DNA from: Clostridium sp. UBA2485
Lineage (GTDB): Bacteria; Bacillota; Clostridia; Clostridiales; Clostridiaceae
DNA length: 25,035 nt
Reading direction: 5' to 3'
Assembly (NCBI RefSeq): GCF_002341865.1
Contig: NZ_DDOV01000116.1
Coordinates: forward strand, 27,686 to 52,720
Position 1 is the first letter of the stretch; each line of letters starts with the position of its first letter. Made by a program: the position numbers and the translations under genes. Under the pieces are notes generated by a model. It searched no databases and was not told where the DNA came from. It saw only the letters and a program-made list of their open reading frames with translations. Below, one piece after another: positions 23,283 through 25,035 of this stretch.

Positions 23283-24602
23283 TTATAGTTTATTTATCTT
23301 TTCTCTATTATTTTTAACATTTTTAGTTGCATTTCTTGTGTCGTATAATAAATTTGCTTTTTCAACTATACTTTCATAGTCGTAGCAGCTATGATCAGTA
23401 GTAATAACTACTATGTCAGCATTTTCAATTTCATTTTCCCATACTACAGAAACATACTCTTTTCCTTTATGTTTAAATGATGGTATATATGGATCATTTA
23501 CGATAACCTCTGCTCCTTTTTTCTCTAATAGTTCTATAACCTTAAGAGTTGGAGACTCTCTCATATCATCTATATCCTTTTTATAAGCTGCTCCCATAAG
23601 TAATACTTTTGAACCATTTAATGCTTTTTTATCACCATTTAATAAATTCATTATATTTTCAATAACAAACTCTGGCATATAATCATTAATTATACCTGAA
23701 GTTTCTATTAGTTTTGTATGGTAGTCATATTCTTTTGCTTTCCACTCTAGATAGAATGGATCAAGAGGTATACAATGTCCGCCTAATCCTGGACCTGGAT
23801 AAAATGCCATAAATCCGTACGGTTTAGTTTTAGCTGCATCTATAACTTCCCAAACATCTATTCCCATTCTTTTACATAATATAGCCATTTCATTTGCTAA
23901 TCCTATATTTATGTTTCTAAATGTATTCTCAAGAATTTTTTCCATCTCAGCAACTGCTGGTGATGAAACTTCCATTATTTCTCCCTCTAAAACATTTCTG
24001 TATAATTGGGCAGCAATTTCAGTACATTCTGGTGTACATCCACCAACAACCTTAGGCGTATTTTTAGTATTAAAATCCTTATTACCTGGGTCAACTCTCT
24101 CTGGTGAAAATGCTAAGAAAAAGTCTTCTCCACATTTTAATCCTGTTTCTTCAAGTATAGGCTTTATAACCTCTTCAGTTGTTCCTGGATAAGTTGTACT
24201 TTCAAGAACTACTAACATTCCCTTATGTAGGTATTTAGCAACGTCCTTAGTTGAGCTTACAACATATGATAGATCTGGCTGTTTATATAAATCTAATGGT
24301 GTTGGAACAGCTATACAAACTGTATCAACATCAGCCACAAAACTAAAATCAGTTGTCGCCTTTAATTTTCCTTCTTTCACCAACTTTTCTAAGTCTGAAT
24401 CAACAACGTCTCCTATGTAGTTACGTCCTTCATTCACCATTTTAACTTTTTTATCTTGAACATCAAATCCAATTACTTCATAACCAGCTTTAGCTTTTTC
24501 AACTGCTAATGGTAATCCTACATATCCAAGTCCAACTACTCCTAATTTAGCAGTTCTATTCTTTAATTTTAGTAATAATTCTTCTCTTAATTGCTCTGAC
24601 AT
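23283..24602 (-). CDS. wbpA: UDP-N-acetylglucosamine 6-dehydrogenase (WbpA-type nucleotide sugar dehydrogenase)
   Basis: 439 residues. It oxidises C6 of a UDP-hexose twice to give the uronic acid, using two NAD. The N-terminal GVVGLGYVGLPLA (21-33) is the dinucleotide site. AVPTPLD (98-104), ESTTYPGTT (134-142) and FSPERVDPGN (165-174) are standard family blocks, and GPGLGGHCIPLDP (270-282) holds the catalytic Cys277. The sequence around the start and the ESTTYPGTTEE block is closer to WbpA (UDP-GlcNAc) than to the short UDP-glucose enzymes, but UDP-ManNAc (WecC-like) is possible. Start ATG 24602 follows AGGAGG. It lies 45 bp after a WbpE-like aminotransferase, and together with the two downstream genes it makes up a diacetamido-uronate set. 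Confidence 0.92.
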   Translation of the reverse strand: MSEQLREELLLKLKNRTAKLGVVGLGYVGLPLAVEKAKAGYEVIGFDVQDKKVKMVNEGRNYIGDVVDSDLEKLVKEGKLKATTDFSFVADVDTVCIAVPTPLDLYKQPDLSYVVSSTKDVAKYLHKGMLVVLESTTYPGTTEEVIKPILEETGLKCGEDFFLAFSPERVDPGNKDFNTKNTPKVVGGCTPECTEIAAQLYRNVLEGEIMEVSSPAVAEMEKILENTFRNINIGLANEMAILCKRMGIDVWEVIDAAKTKPYGFMAFYPGPGLGGHCIPLDPFYLEWKAKEYDYHTKLIETSGIINDYMPEFVIENIMNLLNGDKKALNGSKVLLMGAAYKKDIDDMRESPTLKVIELLEKKGAEVIVNDPYIPSFKHKGKEYVSVVWENEIENADIVVITTDHSCYDYESIVEKANLLYDTRNATKNVKNNREKINKL

Positions 24603-24647
24603 TTTACTTCCTCCTAATTTAAAATTAGACTACTTTTGTTATAACTT

Positions 24648-25035
24648 TTATTTATCAAAGAATTCTTTTATCTTATCAACTACATATTGTTGTTGTTCTA
24701 ATGTTATTTCAGGATATAATGGTAATGCAAACGTCTTAGTACAAGCATCCTCTGATACTGGGAAATCTCCTTCAGTATATCCTAAATGCTTATATACATC
24801 TTGAACATGTACAGGTACTGGATAATAAATTCCTGTTGAAACTCCATTTGCTTTCAAATGTGCTATTATTTCATCTCTCTTAGGAGATTGAACAACATAC
24901 ATATGATACACATGATAATTCTTTTCTTTTTCAGTTGGAGTTACTAAATCTAAATCTTTTAATAGTTCATTATATATATGAGCTTTTTTATTTCTTTCAC
25001 TATTCCATTTTTCTATATATTTTAATTTTACTCTT
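24648..25035 (-). CDS. DegT-family sugar aminotransferase, C-terminal part (WbpE-like; runs off the window)
   Basis: The reading frame is open to the right edge (in frame from 25034) and gives about 128 residues, the C-terminal third of a DegT/DnrJ/EryC1/StrS aminotransferase. The KNYHVYHMYVVQSPKRDEI segment, GVSTGIYYPVPVHVQDVYKHLGY and EGDFPVSEDACTKTFALPLYPEI are the family's C-terminal blocks; YYPVPVHVQ is typical of WbpE and relatives that aminate the 3-keto position. A shorter start inside the window would be an artefact of truncation. The PLP lysine and Asp are outside the window. It lies 45 bp upstream of the dehydrogenase and completes the likely WbpA-B-E-D set. Confidence 0.9.
   Translation of the reverse strand, partial: RVKLKYIEKWNSERNKKAHIYNELLKDLDLVTPTEKEKNYHVYHMYVVQSPKRDEIIAHLKANGVSTGIYYPVPVHVQDVYKHLGYTEGDFPVSEDACTKTFALPLYPEITLEQQQYVVDKIKEFFDK

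Overview
The window is strongly AT-rich, with long A/T runs between genes, strong purine-rich ribosome binding sites (AGGAGG, GGGGGA) and protein sequences typical of a low-GC Firmicute. The best guess is Clostridium sensu stricto, because histidine ammonia-lyase is followed by glutamate formimidoyltransferase, EamA transporters are abundant, and the cell-surface polymer locus lacks any lipid A or outer-membrane gene. Every protein-coding gene I can support lies on the minus strand, so the text below follows transcription from right to left.

Right part (about 25035-13360): a surface-polysaccharide locus. It opens with the 3' part of a DegT/WbpE-type aminotransferase, a WbpA-type UDP-sugar 6-dehydrogenase, a Gfo/Idh (WbpB-like) oxidoreductase and a left-handed beta-helix (WbpD-like) acetyltransferase. 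Together these look like a route from UDP-GlcNAc to a UDP-2,3-diacetamido uronic acid. Next come two GT4 glycosyltransferases, a membrane-attached GT2 enzyme, an ArnB/PseC-like aminotransferase, an O-antigen-ligase/polymerase-like (Wzy_C) membrane protein, a small monotopic sugar-phosphate transferase that would start the lipid-linked unit, and a WecG/TagA (GT26) glycosyltransferase that would add the second sugar. A terminator follows.

Two copies of a 156-157 bp, almost fully palindromic repeat lie in opposite orientation at 23105-23260 and 13360-13516. They bracket about 9.6 kb of this locus. One copy encodes the last residues and the stop codon of wecG.

Middle part (13237-9857): a second unit with its own promoter holds a GT4 glycosyltransferase (possible AUA start), a MurJ/MviN flippase and a nitroreductase, closed by a terminator. 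At 9574-6641 a two-gene unit pairs an unusual solute-binding-like protein, membrane-anchored and without a lipobox, with a second Wzy_C protein; it also ends in a terminator.

Left part (6047-1): an orphan peptide-binding lipoprotein (OppA family), two tandem EamA/DMT transporters that are clear paralogues, hutH, and the first 26 codons of ftcD at the edge. Most of these genes have their own stem-loop terminators, so they are probably separate transcription units. The intergenic regions hold several strong palindromes that are candidate operators or structured leaders.
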